Part shown: positions 56,880-64,000 of the stretch, one piece after another | Layout: each line of letters starts with the position of its first letter | Numbering within the stretch: the stretch's first letter is position 1 | DNA from: Methanohalophilus profundi | Lineage (GTDB): Archaea > Halobacteriota > Methanosarcinia > Methanosarcinales > Methanosarcinaceae | Assembly (NCBI RefSeq): GCF_004137855.1 | Contig: NZ_QBKB01000002.1 | Span: 1,437,368 to 1,501,367 of the forward strand | Direction: 5' to 3' | Length of the DNA stretch: 64,000 nt | The notes under the pieces: generated by a model | Told to the model about the DNA's origin: nothing | Database searches by the model: none | The model's input: the letters and a program-made list of their open reading frames with translations, nothing else | Translations under genes and position numbers: made by a program

Positions 56880-58112
56880 TCAGTCAAACTGATTCTTTTT
56901 ATATTTGAATTCGAAGTTGTTGTTAACTACATCTCTGAAAAGGCCCCTCAGGTCCCATAATAGTTTTTTGTTTGCTTTGAATAGGGCATAAAGCAGGTCC
57001 TTGAGACTGAGGCTATAAAAATTAACATTGGACAGGGATTGTGCAAGGTGATTGAGGTCCCTGTCTGTAAATTTGATAAATGTCTCTTTTACTACCAGGC
57101 TATATTCGATTTCCTTTCCGATGGTGGATCTCCAGAGAGTTTCATATTCGTTCAGGGTATCTGTGGTGTAATCTCCTTTTTTAATGGCATCCGCAGCAAC
57201 TTCTGCAGCAATCTTTCCAGCTTCCATGGCATTGATTATACCTCCTCCTGTAATTGGATCTGATTGGCGTGCAGCATCACCTACGAGGATTAACCCATCA
57301 CTAACTGTTTTTTCGATGGGGCCACTAACAGGAACTCCTCCATAGACCATTTCGATGATCCTCCCTTCGGGATAGACATCTCTCATAAATTTATCAAGAT
57401 AGTCGATGGCTCTGTGGTCACCTGATTTACTTCCCAGAATGCCAACGCCTATGTTTGCCATATTTTCACCTTTCGGGAATACCCAGAGGTAGCCTGCTGG
57501 TGCAATTTCGTTTCCGAGATAAAAATCACAGAATTGTGGATCAATATCAATATTAGTAACAAGATATTGTACGCAGGTTTCCATATCGGTTGGTTTCAGG
57601 GAGGTATCGATCCCGGCCCATCTGCCTACCTTTGATTCCATACCGTCAGCGCCGATTACGATCTTTGAGCGTATTTCGTATTCCTCACCCAGGTGCATTG
57701 CATAAATTCCACATACAACACCTTTTTCCATTATAAGCCCGGTTGCCCGGGTCTTGACCCTAACTTCTGCACCTGCCTTGGCACATTGGTCCACAAGGGC
57801 ACGGTCGAAAACTTTTCTTTCAAGGACGTAACCTACTTCCCCTCCGGACATTTCTTCACTCATTTCAACCATCGTGCCGTCCGGGGAATATATACGGGAG
57901 CCTGTAAGGTCTGCGCATATCCATCTTGGATCGGGTTCAATGTGGTCGCTGAGGCAGATTTTAGAAACTCCCTCTGCACAGCGCACAGGGTCTCCTATTT
58001 CCTGCCTTTTTTCGATAAGGAGAACATCAAGTCCGAGTTCTGCAGCATTTTTTGCGGCGATTGCTCCCCCGGGTCCACCACCTACGACTATTAAGTCATA
58101 CATTTCTTTCAT
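56880..58112 (-). CDS. Geranylgeranyl reductase (archaeal lipid saturation)
   Basis: 410-residue flavoprotein that saturates the isoprenoid chains of archaeal membrane lipids. The FAD loop [19 protein letters not shown] is at residues 8-26, [16 protein letters not shown] near 90 and the second FAD motif [20 protein letters not shown] near 278-297. The GGR substrate pocket segment follows. The start overlaps the stop of a small ferredoxin gene (ATGA), the arrangement known from Methanosarcina, where this ferredoxin supplies electrons. Confidence 0.9.
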   Translation of the reverse strand: MKEMYDLIVVGGGPGGAIAAKNAAELGLDVLLIEKRQEIGDPVRCAEGVSKICLSDHIEPDPRWICADLTGSRIYSPDGTMVEMSEEMSGGEVGYVLERKVFDRALVDQCAKAGAEVRVKTRATGLIMEKGVVCGIYAMHLGEEYEIRSKIVIGADGMESKVGRWAGIDTSLKPTDMETCVQYLVTNIDIDPQFCDFYLGNEIAPAGYLWVFPKGENMANIGVGILGSKSGDHRAIDYLDKFMRDVYPEGRIIEMVYGGVPVSGPIEKTVSDGLILVGDAARQSDPITGGGIINAMEAGKIAAEVAADAIKKGDYTTDTLNEYETLWRSTIGKEIEYSLVVKETFIKFTDRDLNHLAQSLSNVNFYSLSLKDLLYALFKANKKLLWDLRGLFRDVVNNNFEFKYKKNQFD

Positions 58113-58282
58113 TTATTCACCTCAATAGCTCCTACAGGGCAGATTTTGGCACAGAGACCACAACTTGTGCAGCAATCATTAGCTTCCACCCATGTTTCTA
58201 CAAGCTCGAGGGCTCCGCCGGGGCATACACCCACACATGCACCACAGTATCCGCACTTGTATCGATTTATCTTAATACTCAT
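58109..58282 (-). CDS. Two-[4Fe-4S] ferredoxin coupled to geranylgeranyl reductase
   Basis: 57 residues with two complete cluster motifs, [14 protein letters not shown] and [14 protein letters not shown]. It is translated just before geranylgeranyl reductase with a 4-base overlap, so it is its likely electron donor. It is too short to be noticed by length alone, but the cysteine spacing is unambiguous. Confidence 0.92.
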   Translation of the reverse strand: MSIKINRYKCGYCGACVGVCPGGALELVETWVEANDCCTSCGLCAKICPVGAIEVNK

Positions 58283-58400
58283 CCAATCACCGAAATAAGA
58301 TATGAATTTACCCTAATAACACATGTAAAGATATATGTTTTGTCAGTAAAGGTTTAAAATTATTACATTTTACCTTTTCAAGTATCATATATGCAGGAGA

Positions 58401-58409
58401 TTTATAAAT
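58401..58409 (+). promoter_or_regulatory. TATA box of cutA
   Basis: TTTATAAAT is centred 26-27 bases before the ATG at 58431. No ribosome site lies between them, so a leaderless message is likely. Confidence 0.55.
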
Positions 58410-58430
58410 TATTGCATGTTATCATTTATT

Positions 58431-58742
58431 ATGGAATTTATTATTGTTTATATCACAACTTCAGGTACAGTTGAGGCACGCAATATAGCATCCGAGTTAG
58501 TTTCCAGAGGTCTTGTCGCCTGCGTGAATATGTATCCTATAAGATCGGTTTTTATGTGGGAGGGAGAAGTAAACGAGGACGATGAAGTCGTCCTTTTTGC
58601 CAAAACGACCAAGAACAATTTTGAACCTGTACGAGAGTTTGTGCGCAGCATACACAGTTATGAGTTACCTGCAATTGTTTCATGGGATATTGAGGCAGAT
58701 CCTGTATTTTTGGAATGGATCAGGACATCGGTATCTAATTAA
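58431..58742 (+). CDS. cutA: Divalent cation tolerance protein CutA
   Basis: 103 residues; small trimeric protein of the PII-like fold. The signature [20 protein letters not shown] covers residues 28-47, followed by the [10 protein letters not shown] helix and the [13 protein letters not shown] strand. The length is typical. Its role in metal tolerance in archaea is unproven. Its end overlaps the convergent cofC by 8 bases. Confidence 0.92.
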   Translation: MEFIIVYITTSGTVEARNIASELVSRGLVACVNMYPIRSVFMWEGEVNEDDEVVLFAKTTKNNFEPVREFVRSIHSYELPAIVSWDIEADPVFLEWIRTSVSN

Positions 58743-59364
58743 AGGGGCTTATTTTCACCCTTCCTTTACCTTCCTTTTTACCGAATCTTTTTTCGGCATA
58801 ATCCTTTGCAATTCCCTGTCCATGTAATAGGAGTTCTGTAATATCCTGTGGTTCATCAATATCCGTACTTGCAAGGAATGAATCATATACCCGAATAGAG
58901 AGTTTTTGTTGTGCGGCAATCATGCAGTGATTCTCAAAACTTGAACCGTAGTATTTGACCCTGAAATTCTCAGGTTTGCGGATGAACAGTATATTTGTGC
59001 CGCCTCCCTTGCCCGGAACGATTGTCATATCCGCTTTACTCGCTACTATATCTTTTATATGACTGAATTTCACAAGGGGCAGATCCGCCATAATGATCAG
59101 TATCGGCTCTTCCTTTTGAGAGAGATATTTATTCAAACAATCGTTGAGGTCCGTGTCATCCTCAATTATATTTGCTTTTACTTCCCTTTTCACGTCACAG
59201 GCTTTGGGGGTGATTATATCTATATTCAGAATCCCACCTTTCCTTAAAGTTGCAACAACATCCAGAAGCATCTTTTCGACAAAGGTTTCCCTCTGCTCCT
59301 TTGTCATAACAGTTGAAAGCCTGGATTTGGCATTTTCCTTTTTGTAGGGAATTACTGCTCTCAT
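58735..59364 (-). CDS. cofC: 2-phospho-L-lactate guanylyltransferase CofC
   Basis: 209 residues. It activates 2-phospholactate with GTP for coenzyme F420 assembly. The N-terminal [14 protein letters not shown] is the nucleotide-binding loop of this transferase family, IIMADLPLV near residue 90 supplies the metal aspartate, and GGGTNILFI near 120 closes the site. It is the last gene of cofG-cofH-cofH-cofC, and its start overlaps the cofH stop by 4 bases. Confidence 0.9.
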   Translation of the reverse strand: MRAVIPYKKENAKSRLSTVMTKEQRETFVEKMLLDVVATLRKGGILNIDIITPKACDVKREVKANIIEDDTDLNDCLNKYLSQKEEPILIIMADLPLVKFSHIKDIVASKADMTIVPGKGGGTNILFIRKPENFRVKYYGSSFENHCMIAAQQKLSIRVYDSFLASTDIDEPQDITELLLHGQGIAKDYAEKRFGKKEGKGRVKISPFN

Positions 59365-60431
59365 TTACATTCCCTGTAATGTGTATCTCGTCTGACAGGC
59401 CTGCGTCCGATTCCTTTGATGATCCATTGCATCTCTTCGGGGTGCAGGTATTCACCATTCTTTCCCCCGGATGCAACGGTGATCTGGTCTTCCATAAGTG
59501 TACCACCCAGATCGTTGGCACCACAATTCAGGGCTACCTGTGCAAGCTTGTTTCCAAGTTTTACCCAGCTGGCCTGTATATTTGGTATATGTTTATTGAG
59601 AAGAACGCGTGCAATAGCATAGAATTTCAGGTCTTCTATTCCACCCGGGCCATATCTCCCTTCTTTAATCATTTTTTTACCCACTCTGTTATTGTAGGGC
59701 AGAAATGGAAGAGGGACAAGTTCTGTGAATTTGCCCGTTTTTTGTTGGATCTCCCTGAGTATAAGGAGGTGGTCGATTCGCTCCTCCCAGGTCTCCACAT
59801 GGCCATACATAATGGTTGAATTTGTGACCAGACCTGCATTATGTGCTGATTTAATTGTATCAATCCATTCTTCTGTAGTGATCTTTTCAGGACAAATTAT
59901 ATTTCGCACTCTCTGGCATAGGATTTCCGCAGAGGTTCCTGTAAGGGTCCCCAATCCGGCTTCCAGCAATTTTGTGAATGCCTCTTCCAGAGAAATACCA
60001 TCAACCCTGGCAGCGTGGTTGATCTCCATGGGAGAATATCCATGAATGCTTATATCTGGATATTTTTCCTTGATCGCTCGTACGATCTCAAGGTAAAAAT
60101 CAAGTTTGAGTTCAGGAAGAAAACCTCCCTGTATGCAAATCTCGGTGGCGCCTGCAACATATGCTGTTTCCACCTTTTCCAGGATTTCCGGTATTGTCAG
60201 TATGTAACCGTCAGGCTGGTTGTATGAGCAGAAATTACATTTGCCCCTGCACATATTGGTGATGTACACATTGCGATTCACAACATAGGTAACATCGTCA
60301 CCGACTGATTCCCTGCGCAGCCGGTCTGCAAGGTCAAAAAGCTCAAAAGGGTTTTCTTTGAGAAGTTTCAGGGCATCTTCCCTGGTGGCCAATCCGTTTC
60401 TAGCCCGATTTTCAATATCTTCAGGAATCAT
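59361..60431 (-). CDS. cofH: FO synthase subunit 2 (CofH), intact copy
   Basis: 356 residues. This radical SAM enzyme joins tyrosine-derived radical chemistry with the pyrimidine to form the FO precursor. The cluster ligands are in [10 protein letters not shown] near residue 57-64, followed by [10 protein letters not shown] and the HGYSPMEI barrel segments. The [12 protein letters not shown] end motif is complete. Its start overlaps the end of a second, related cofH by 4 bases. Confidence 0.92.
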   Translation of the reverse strand: MIPEDIENRARNGLATREDALKLLKENPFELFDLADRLRRESVGDDVTYVVNRNVYITNMCRGKCNFCSYNQPDGYILTIPEILEKVETAYVAGATEICIQGGFLPELKLDFYLEIVRAIKEKYPDISIHGYSPMEINHAARVDGISLEEAFTKLLEAGLGTLTGTSAEILCQRVRNIICPEKITTEEWIDTIKSAHNAGLVTNSTIMYGHVETWEERIDHLLILREIQQKTGKFTELVPLPFLPYNNRVGKKMIKEGRYGPGGIEDLKFYAIARVLLNKHIPNIQASWVKLGNKLAQVALNCGANDLGGTLMEDQITVASGGKNGEYLHPEEMQWIIKGIGRRPVRRDTHYRECK

Positions 60432-61514
60432 TTCCCTGCCTCAATGCTTTCATAGAGAGTATTCCTTTGCACAGGTTTGCGGCCGGCAGTATGGATCAAC
60501 CATTTTATTTCGGAAACTTCCATACTTTCCCCGTTTTTTGCACCTGCAGAGCTGGAGATTTTCTCTTCCATCAATGTCCCCCCAACATCGTTGGCACCAC
60601 AGGTAAGAGCTACCTGTGCAAGTTTCTTTCCGAGCTTGACCCAGCTTGCCTGTATATTGGGGATGTGGGTATGCAGGAGGATACGGGAGAGCGCATAAAA
60701 CTGTAAATCCTCTATGCCGCCGGTGGCATACTTGCCTTCTTTTATCATCTTTTTGCCGATAGGATTGTTATAGGGCATGAACGGCAAAAGTACAAATTCG
60801 GTAAAACCAGCGGTTTTGCTGGATCTCCCTTATTTTCAGTATATGATCTATTCTTTCTTCCTTTGTTTCCACATGCCCGTACATCATGGTTGCAGTAGTG
60901 GCAATTCCAAGCCTGTGGGCTGTAGTGATTACATTTTCCCATTGCAGGGTGTTCAGTTTTCCGGGACATATTATTTCGCGCACCCTGTCTGAAAGGATCT
61001 CTGCAGCAGTACCGGGCATAGTTTCAAGGCCACTGTTTTTGAGCCTTTTTATTGTGGATTCGATAGAAAGTCCGTTTTTCTTTGCAAGGTGGAAAATTTC
61101 CATCGGGGAATAGGCGTGAATATGTATGTCGGGATAGTTTGCTTTGATGGAACTGAGAATATTCTGGTAAAATTCCAGATTTGCATCTTCAAGTAGGCCG
61201 CCCTGGATACAGACTTCTGTAGCACCTAACTCAACAGCTTCTTTTGTTTTTCTGATTATATCCGATTTTTCCAGAAGGTAATTTTCCTGGTTCCTGAAAG
61301 CACAGAAACCACAGTTGCCTATGCATCGGTCTGTGAAATTGATATTTCTGTTGACAACATATGTCACATCATCGCCGACGGCTTGTTTGCGTAATTCATC
61401 GGCAAGGGAAAAAAGTTGCAAAGGGGGCACTTCCAGCAATTTGAGGGCATTTTTTTTTGTGACGTCTCCCTCATATGCCTGCTGTATTATATCATCAGGT
61501 ATCGTGGTTTTCAT
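60428..61514 (-). CDS. cofH: Second CofH-like FO synthase subunit (one frameshift)
   Basis: About 362 residues, with a break in the T-run 60814-60817 (AAAA on the coding strand). Two A residues are missing by comparison with the IQQKT segment of the neighbour cofH; one extra A would also fit. The radical SAM motif CIGNCGFCAF is near residue 59-66. The C-terminal NDVGGTLMEEKI block is present. It shares the whole domain layout of the downstream cofH but is clearly diverged, so this is an old tandem duplication. ATG 61514 follows AGAAGGAT. Confidence 0.85.
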
Positions 61515-61527
61515 AGGAATCCTTCTG

Positions 61528-62511
61528 TTATTTTCGATAACCTCTGGAATTTGCAAGGGAATTTATCAATCCATCAAGTTGCTTACTATACCATCCACTT
61601 CTTATGTATTGCGGGTAGATGGGTAATCTTTCCTTTAATGGGATATCTCTTGCCATAATTTTCAATTTTTCAACATCCGGCCATTCAGCTTCGGGATTTA
61701 TCCAGTCAATCGTAGTGGGGGAGATTCCTCCCATATCTTTGGCACCGGCTTTTATCAGCAGGTGAGGATCAATTAGGTTTGGGGCTACCTGCACTTCTAC
61801 GTCTGCAGGCAGGATGCTTCTTGCCAGCTGTACGGTATCGAGCATCTCTTCCTTTGATGGTGGTCTGATGCTTTCCATCATGGTGGAGGGTTTGGGCATG
61901 AAATTCTGGATTATTACTTCCTGGATATGGTCATATTTGAATTGTAGCTCTGCAATGGCTTCAAGGGAATCGATACGATTTTTGCGGGTTTCTCCGATAC
62001 CTACAAGGATGCCTGTTGTGAATGGGATATGTAATTTGCCTGCATCTTCTATCATGGTAAGGCGGATGTCGGGTTCTTTACCAGGCGACAGTTCATGGGC
62101 AGGTAACCGGGCAGTGGTTTCGAGCATGAGGCCCATACTTGCGTTTACAGGTTTAAGGACTTCCATTTCTTCATAGGTCAGTATCCCGGCATTTGTATGG
62201 GGCAACAACCCTTTTTCAATTGCCATCTCGCACAATTTGTAGACATAATCCACAGTTGAAGAATAGCCTCTTTGTTCCAGCCACTCCATGTATTCGGGAA
62301 CTTCCTCTGCATACTCTCCGAACACGAACAGGGCTTCCGTACACCCTGCCCTTTTTCCGTGGCTTAGAATATCACCTATCTCTTTTTCACCCATCAGTTG
62401 TGCATCAGGATGGGATGGTTCACGACGGAAGGTACAGTAATGGCAGTTGTTCCTGCAGATGTTTGTGACAGGAATGAATACATTACGTGCGAATGTGGCA
62501 TACTCTGGCAT
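61528..62511 (-). CDS. cofG: FO synthase subunit 1 (CofG)
   Basis: 327 residues. It is the radical SAM partner of CofH that couples the two halves of FO, the F420 chromophore. The cluster motif CRNNCHYC is near residue 19-26. EALFVFGEYAEE, PHTNAGILTYEE and TTGILVGIGET follow in the order expected for CofG. It is the first gene of the F420 cluster and ends 13 bases before the next start. Confidence 0.93.
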   Translation of the reverse strand: MPEYATFARNVFIPVTNICRNNCHYCTFRREPSHPDAQLMGEKEIGDILSHGKRAGCTEALFVFGEYAEEVPEYMEWLEQRGYSSTVDYVYKLCEMAIEKGLLPHTNAGILTYEEMEVLKPVNASMGLMLETTARLPAHELSPGKEPDIRLTMIEDAGKLHIPFTTGILVGIGETRKNRIDSLEAIAELQFKYDHIQEVIIQNFMPKPSTMMESIRPPSKEEMLDTVQLARSILPADVEVQVAPNLIDPHLLIKAGAKDMGGISPTTIDWINPEAEWPDVEKLKIMARDIPLKERLPIYPQYIRSGWYSKQLDGLINSLANSRGYRK

Positions 62512-62613
62512 GAATGGAGAATGAAATGATATATATCCTACATAAGATTAATGCAACATAAATACGGGTTTATATTATGGGATGCACATTTCTTTTCGGG
62601 GAGGTCCGTATAA

Positions 62614-62775
62614 TTGCTTGAAGCATGGATTGAAAAATGTCCCCGTGCGGGCGGGAAGAATGTACTGTATTCGGAGTGTCGCTCTTGTGAAGACTTTGTG
62701 AAAGTGGATTGCATTTACATTGTCTGTGGCTATAAAGGCTATGCAAAGAGACGGTTTATTTATGAGCAACATTGA
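62614..62775 (+). CDS. Small cysteine-rich protein upstream of maf
   Basis: 53 residues from TTG 62614, with GGGGAGGT eight bases upstream. Cysteines occur as C9, CRSC near 22-25, C33 and C38, which could bind zinc or a cluster. The C-terminus is basic (GYAKRRFIYEQH). It ends 8 bases before the maf start, so the two are likely co-transcribed. I do not recognise a family; the strong ribosome site and clean frame support coding. Confidence 0.55.
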   Translation: MLEAWIEKCPRAGGKNVLYSECRSCEDFVKVDCIYIVCGYKGYAKRRFIYEQH

Positions 62776-62783
62776 GGCTGGCG

Positions 62784-63362
62784 ATGCGCAGGATTATTCT
62801 GGCTTCTACATCTCCCCGGCGCAGGGAATTGCTGACACAGCTCATTGGGGATAGCTTTGAGATAATCCCTTCTTCTTACAATGAGCTCATGGATGAGGAG
62901 TTGGACCCTCCTTCTCAGGCTCTTCGGCACGCTCTGGGAAAAGGTTGTGACGTTGCGACAAAATATCCGGATTCTGTGATAATCGCAGCTGACACGGTTG
63001 TATCATCCGGTGGAATACTTCTCGGCAAGCCTGCAGGTAAAGAAGACGCCATGTCTATGCTGAGGATGATTAGTGGCAGAACTGTGGAAGTTTTTACCGG
63101 AATTGTAGTTATTGATTCGGGAAAAGGGATTGAGGATACTGATATAATATCCACTCAAGTTAGGATGGCGAACCTCTCCCGGCAAGATATTGCAGCTTAT
63201 GTGAAAACCGGTGAACCAATGGATAAAGCAGGGGCCTTTGCCATACAGGGGCTTGGTGCTGTGCTTGTGGAAAAAGTGGAAGGGGATTTTTTTAATGTGG
63301 TCGGCCTTCCCCTTTTCAGGCTTTCGCAGATGTTAAAAAAGGTAGGTGTAGATGTATTTTAA
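62784..63362 (+). CDS. maf: Maf-like nucleotide pyrophosphatase
   Basis: 192 residues. It hydrolyses non-canonical or modified nucleoside triphosphates. The N-terminal ASTSPRRRELL is the diagnostic motif, AADTVVSSGGILLGKP near residue 70 holds the catalytic aspartate, and the GAFAIQGLGAVLVEKVEGDF and NVVGLPL blocks end the protein. ATG 62784 is preferred because GAGG lies six bases before it. Confidence 0.92.
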   Translation: MRRIILASTSPRRRELLTQLIGDSFEIIPSSYNELMDEELDPPSQALRHALGKGCDVATKYPDSVIIAADTVVSSGGILLGKPAGKEDAMSMLRMISGRTVEVFTGIVVIDSGKGIEDTDIISTQVRMANLSRQDIAAYVKTGEPMDKAGAFAIQGLGAVLVEKVEGDFFNVVGLPLFRLSQMLKKVGVDVF

Positions 63363-63363
63363 C

Positions 63364-64000
63364 TCATGCAGGCCGATTCCTGACCTTTTCCTTAAATAGA
63401 TAATAGATTGCACCTGTTGACAGGAGGGTGGAGACTACATAGACCATCCAGCCGATGTATGGGATGCTCCCCAGTAGCAGTAGTATTAATATGCCAGCTG
63501 CCATCTCCCGCCATCGTGTAGTAGTCCTGCCTAGCAATCCGAATAGTTTTTTTCCCAGCCATAAGCCGGCTATTATCCTTGCACAGTAGAGCAAAAAAAT
63601 CATTATCAATAACAGTATCAATGCAAGGGGGATTCCAACCACTGTTACTGCAAGTATAATTGCTCCCATGAGGATTCCAAGCAATGATAAAAGGCCGGCT
63701 ATAGTCTTGTGAGTTGGTTTATCCGTGAGGTGAAAGGTCATGTCCTCTATGCGATTGGTTGCCAGGTAGAGAATTATCCAGCCGGTTAACAGTAACATTA
63801 TGTAACGCAATAACCAGAAAACAATATCCATGAACCCGTATCCATTTTCATCGGATTCTGTTATACCCGGCTGCGTGTCTGTAGAGGTAATTCTTTCCCC
63901 TTGAATAGTGGCATCAGGAAGGGTTTGTATTTTATCGGTATCAACATCCAGTTCCCCTGCGACATTCCCGCCAAGTATTAGATTCCCGAAGTTTCCTGAC
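63364..64000 (-). CDS. Membrane protein with N-terminal bactofilin-like strand region, 5' end outside window
   Basis: The minus frame is open to the window edge and gives at least 211 residues. The first visible part (GNLILGGNVAGELDV and further short strands) resembles the repetitive beta helix of polymer-forming or bactofilin-like proteins. A linker follows, then four to five hydrophobic helices from about residue 58 on, among them LLRYIMLLLTGWIILYLA and the VVGIPLALILLLIMIFLLY pair. The protein ends at TGA 63364-63366. Function is unknown; a cell-envelope role is a guess. Confidence 0.65.
   Translation of the reverse strand, partial: SGNFGNLILGGNVAGELDVDTDKIQTLPDATIQGERITSTDTQPGITESDENGYGFMDIVFWLLRYIMLLLTGWIILYLATNRIEDMTFHLTDKPTHKTIAGLLSLLGILMGAIILAVTVVGIPLALILLLIMIFLLYCARIIAGLWLGKKLFGLLGRTTTRWREMAAGILILLLLGSIPYIGWMVYVVSTLLSTGAIYYLFKEKVRNRPA

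Noticed and set aside
1-64000. Insertion sequence, prophage, integrase or CRISPR array
   Set aside because: No transposase, integrase, phage protein, att-like repeat at the tRNA genes or spaced repeat array was found.
1-64000. Replication origin
   Set aside because: No cdc6/orc1 gene or origin-like repeat cluster was seen; RPA alone is not evidence for an origin.

Overview
The window reads as one compact stretch of a methanogenic archaeon of the Methanosarcinales, most like the methylotrophic, often salt-loving Methanosarcinaceae (Methanohalophilus, Methanolobus or Methanococcoides type). The genus cannot be fixed from the sequence alone. The markers are coenzyme F420 genes (cofG, two cofH, cofC), methanofuran genes (mfnD, mfnF, mfnE), archaeal AdoMet synthetase, archaeal-type LeuRS and ThrRS, aEF-1 beta, RPA with its partner, a KEOPS subunit, ADP-dependent sugar kinases, geranylgeranyl reductase and TATA-box promoters. 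A bacterial-type grpE-dnaK-dnaJ set is also present, as is usual in mesophilic methanogens.

Layout. 1-2.4 kb: end of a TrkA-C protein, then RPA and its partner. 2.5-5.4 kb: small regulators and a phosphoesterase. 5.4-9.5 kb (minus): thrC-leuS. 9.7-12.7 kb: cgi121, glpX and a tRNA methylthiotransferase. 12.6-15 kb (minus): a ClC channel read through an in-frame TAG, and an iron-sulfur flavoprotein. 15.1-20.2 kb: ADP-forming acetyl-CoA synthetase, DRTGG protein, pgk, AMMECR1. 20.7-26.2 kb: argC-CBS-argJ followed by two ADP-dependent sugar kinases. 26.4-31.8 kb: a run of probable DNA-repair genes (endonuclease IV-like protein, ArsR regulator, radical SAM-HhH protein, its partner, MutS-like ATPase). 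31.8-34 kb (minus): hisG-hisA-hisB. 34.2-36 kb: metK, intron-containing tRNA-Tyr, tRNA-Asp. 36-41 kb: a surface protein, an Nfn/sulfide-dehydrogenase-like pair and a PAPS-reductase/ferredoxin fusion. 41-48.4 kb: transporter, thrS, acylphosphatase with an in-frame TAG, small zinc ribbons, a ubiB remnant, thiI, tRNA-Ala, aEF-1 beta. 48.5-51 kb (minus): mfnD-mfnF-mfnE. 51.6-55.4 kb: the Hsp70 set. 55.5-64 kb: trkA, ferredoxin-geranylgeranyl reductase, cutA, the F420 cluster, maf and a membrane protein.

Two window-wide signals stand out. First, UAG looks recoded. Of about 65 gene ends examined only one is TAG, and that one has TGA two codons later. Two otherwise intact genes (ClC channel, acylphosphatase) carry one in-frame TAG with no frame change. 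This fits a lineage that reads UAG as pyrrolysine. Second, many conserved genes (leuS, thrS, hisB, thiI, dnaK, cofH, a sugar kinase and others) are broken by small indels, nearly all in short homopolymers. Because essential genes are hit, sequencing or assembly error is the best explanation. I give reconstructed gene spans and note each break.

The best candidate for an undescribed system is the co-oriented block at 26.4-31.8 kb. It combines a radical SAM-HhH protein, its known but uncharacterised partner and a helix-hairpin-helix MutS-like ATPase, next to an endonuclease IV-like protein and an ArsR regulator.
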